Source of the DNA: Mesostigma viride
Taxonomy: Eukaryota > Streptophyta > Mesostigmatophyceae > Mesostigmatales > Mesostigmataceae
Reading direction: 5' to 3'
Length of the DNA stretch: 64,000 bases
Assembly (NCBI GenBank): GCA_009746045.1
Contig: RPFO01000017.1
Span: 2,917,559-2,981,558, forward strand
Shown piece after piece: positions 62,940-64,000 of the stretch. The notes beneath the pieces are model-generated. The model saw only the letters and a program-made list of their open reading frames with translations, was not told the origin of the DNA and did not search any database. Position numbers and translations under genes: made by a program. Every line of letters starts with the position of its first letter. Within the stretch, counting starts at the first letter, position 1.

Positions 62940-63913
62940 CAGTGTTTTTTTTAGTGGCGATACACCGCCAAATGTGGCGGTGTGGCACTTTTTTTGGCAA
63001 AATGTGGCGGTGCCACCCACTTGGACAGGGCACCCAAGAAGCCACAATTTGGCCGTGCTGTTCTACTTTGTAGTTTCGTTTCGCCACAGGGTGGCCGTGC
63101 CTGAAGTTCACTCTAGTACAGGCTACGCCACAATTGGCGGTGTCAGCCGGTCTTCCGGCCGGCGTTCCGCCACAAGCCTCCCTAGTACTAGAACTACTAT
63201 GAGTATTACTATGACTGACTGACTTACTGACTGCATAGTGCATGTACGTAGAGCCCGGCCAAGTGCCAAGTGGCAAGTGGCCCGCTGCCAGAGACCAGAG
63301 TGCACTGTGCAGACTGCAGCTTGTGTGCATTTTCTGGCTTCAGCTGGCTGGCGGCCTGGCGGCTGGCGCCTCAGTTCCAGTCACTCGCCAGCCATACAGT
63401 ACTGTACTGCATTGCATTGACTATGTGTTTCGACTTTCGGCACTTCAGTAATCGTTTTGTTAAGCAGTGGCTGTAGTGGTAATCGTTGTTGTTAATTTAC
63501 CAAGTACGCCCGGCGCCGATGCCTGAGACGGAGACGCTCGCCCGCCTTGTGTACAGGCATTCACGCCTTAAGTTGGGTTCGAGGTTTTTGGTCAACCCAA
63601 CTTCAGGCGTGAACCCAACTTAAGGCGTGAATGATTCTAATAAATTCTACTAGTTTGAACTTAAGATAATTAAACATACTGTTCTGAACTACTTTGAACT
63701 TGGAATGCCAGTACGGCGCCGCGCCGCGCTGACCCCGCTGCCGGTAGGGTCATTTGCTGCACCAAAAAGCCAGCCCGCCACACGTGGCCGTGCCAAGCCC
63801 AATTTTAATTGGCTTAAAGCCACACATTGGCCGAGTAAACTGAAGTTTTCATAGTTCGAAACGCCACAAGTGGCCTAGCGCCACTAGTAACGAAAACCTT
63901 AAAAAAAACACTG
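62940..63913. mobile_element. hAT-like non-autonomous element, 974 bp, 8-bp TSD
   Basis: A perfect 8-bp direct repeat cttccggc (62932-62939 and 63914-63921) flanks termini that are inverted over 14 bases (CAGTGTTTTTTTTA). An 8-bp duplication with CAG-start termini is the hAT signature. The interior, especially near both ends, is full of short gccac/gtggc motifs in both orientations (for example 62971-63020 and 63777-63890), as expected for subterminal transposase-binding repeats. No transposase ORF is present. Confidence 0.86.
63559..63632. repeat. 22-bp inverted repeat with a third partial copy in the loop
   Basis: Arms 63559-63580 and 63611-63632 are perfectly complementary (attcacgccttaagttgggt plus tc). 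A near copy of the right arm, caacccaacttcaggcgtga, sits in the loop at about 63593-63612. It lies inside the hAT-like element. Confidence 0.9.
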
Positions 63914-64000
63914 CTTCCGGCTTTATGGCACATGTTGTTGTTGTTGTTGTTGTTGTGTCCCACGCCGCCTAAACTGCACATGATACTTGACTACTTGAAA

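Overview
This is nuclear DNA from a green-lineage eukaryote, most likely a green alga. Five spliced protein-coding genes can be built exon by exon with GT-AG introns and continuous reading frames. One is a cycloartenol synthase (sterol synthesis through cycloartenol marks plants and green algae). One is a plant-type LpxA with an organelle-targeting leader. One has a chloroplast-type transit peptide. The introns are crowded with minisatellites and the intergenic DNA holds nested transposons. I cannot name the species.

Layout. (1) 1-883: 3' end of a LINE copy (family 1) carrying a nested insertion. (2) 1691-7422, minus: nine-exon gene for a 375-residue single-pass membrane protein of a plant family of unknown function. 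(3) 7423-8026: short divergent promoter region. (4) 8027-10592, plus: two-exon chloroplast-targeted membrane protein with leucine-rich repeats. (5) 11755-28895: nested transposon block. It contains two head-to-tail family-1 LINE copies (13340-14454 and 14455-28895). The second is split by a Ty3/gypsy chromovirus (14755-26358, identical 584-bp LTRs, TSD accag), a tRNA-related retroposon (18-bp TSD), a piggyBac-like non-autonomous element (TTAA) and an 82-bp insertion. (6) 29669-46081, minus: 17-exon cycloartenol synthase, 779 residues. (7) 46082-46760: divergent promoter region. (8) 46761-53843, plus: ten-exon UDP-N-acetylglucosamine acyltransferase (LpxA), 367 residues. (9) 54300-56660: retroposon plus a LINE endonuclease/reverse transcriptase fragment. 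(10) 56830-62165, minus: three-exon GH116 glucosylceramidase-like enzyme, 1316 residues. (11) 62940-63913: hAT-like non-autonomous element with an 8-bp TSD.

The genes are not an operon. They form two divergent pairs sharing about 0.6-0.7 kb of upstream DNA, and the large transposon insertions lie beyond gene 3' ends or upstream of GBA2-like, while only tiny insertions occur inside introns. Three of the genes act on membrane lipids (sterol, lipid-A-like acyl chemistry, glucosylceramide), but I see no evidence that the neighbourhood is functional.

The most unusual features are these. First, in many introns of the cycloartenol synthase and LpxA genes the last 10-35 bases of the upstream exon plus its 5' splice site are duplicated, sometimes in tandem, inside the following intron, giving rows of decoy donors. 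Second, the chromovirus carries a free-standing viroplasmin/RNase HI hybrid-binding-domain ORF ahead of gag and a large unknown ORF after pol. Its coding regions are broken by about thirteen frame changes that all go in the same direction.
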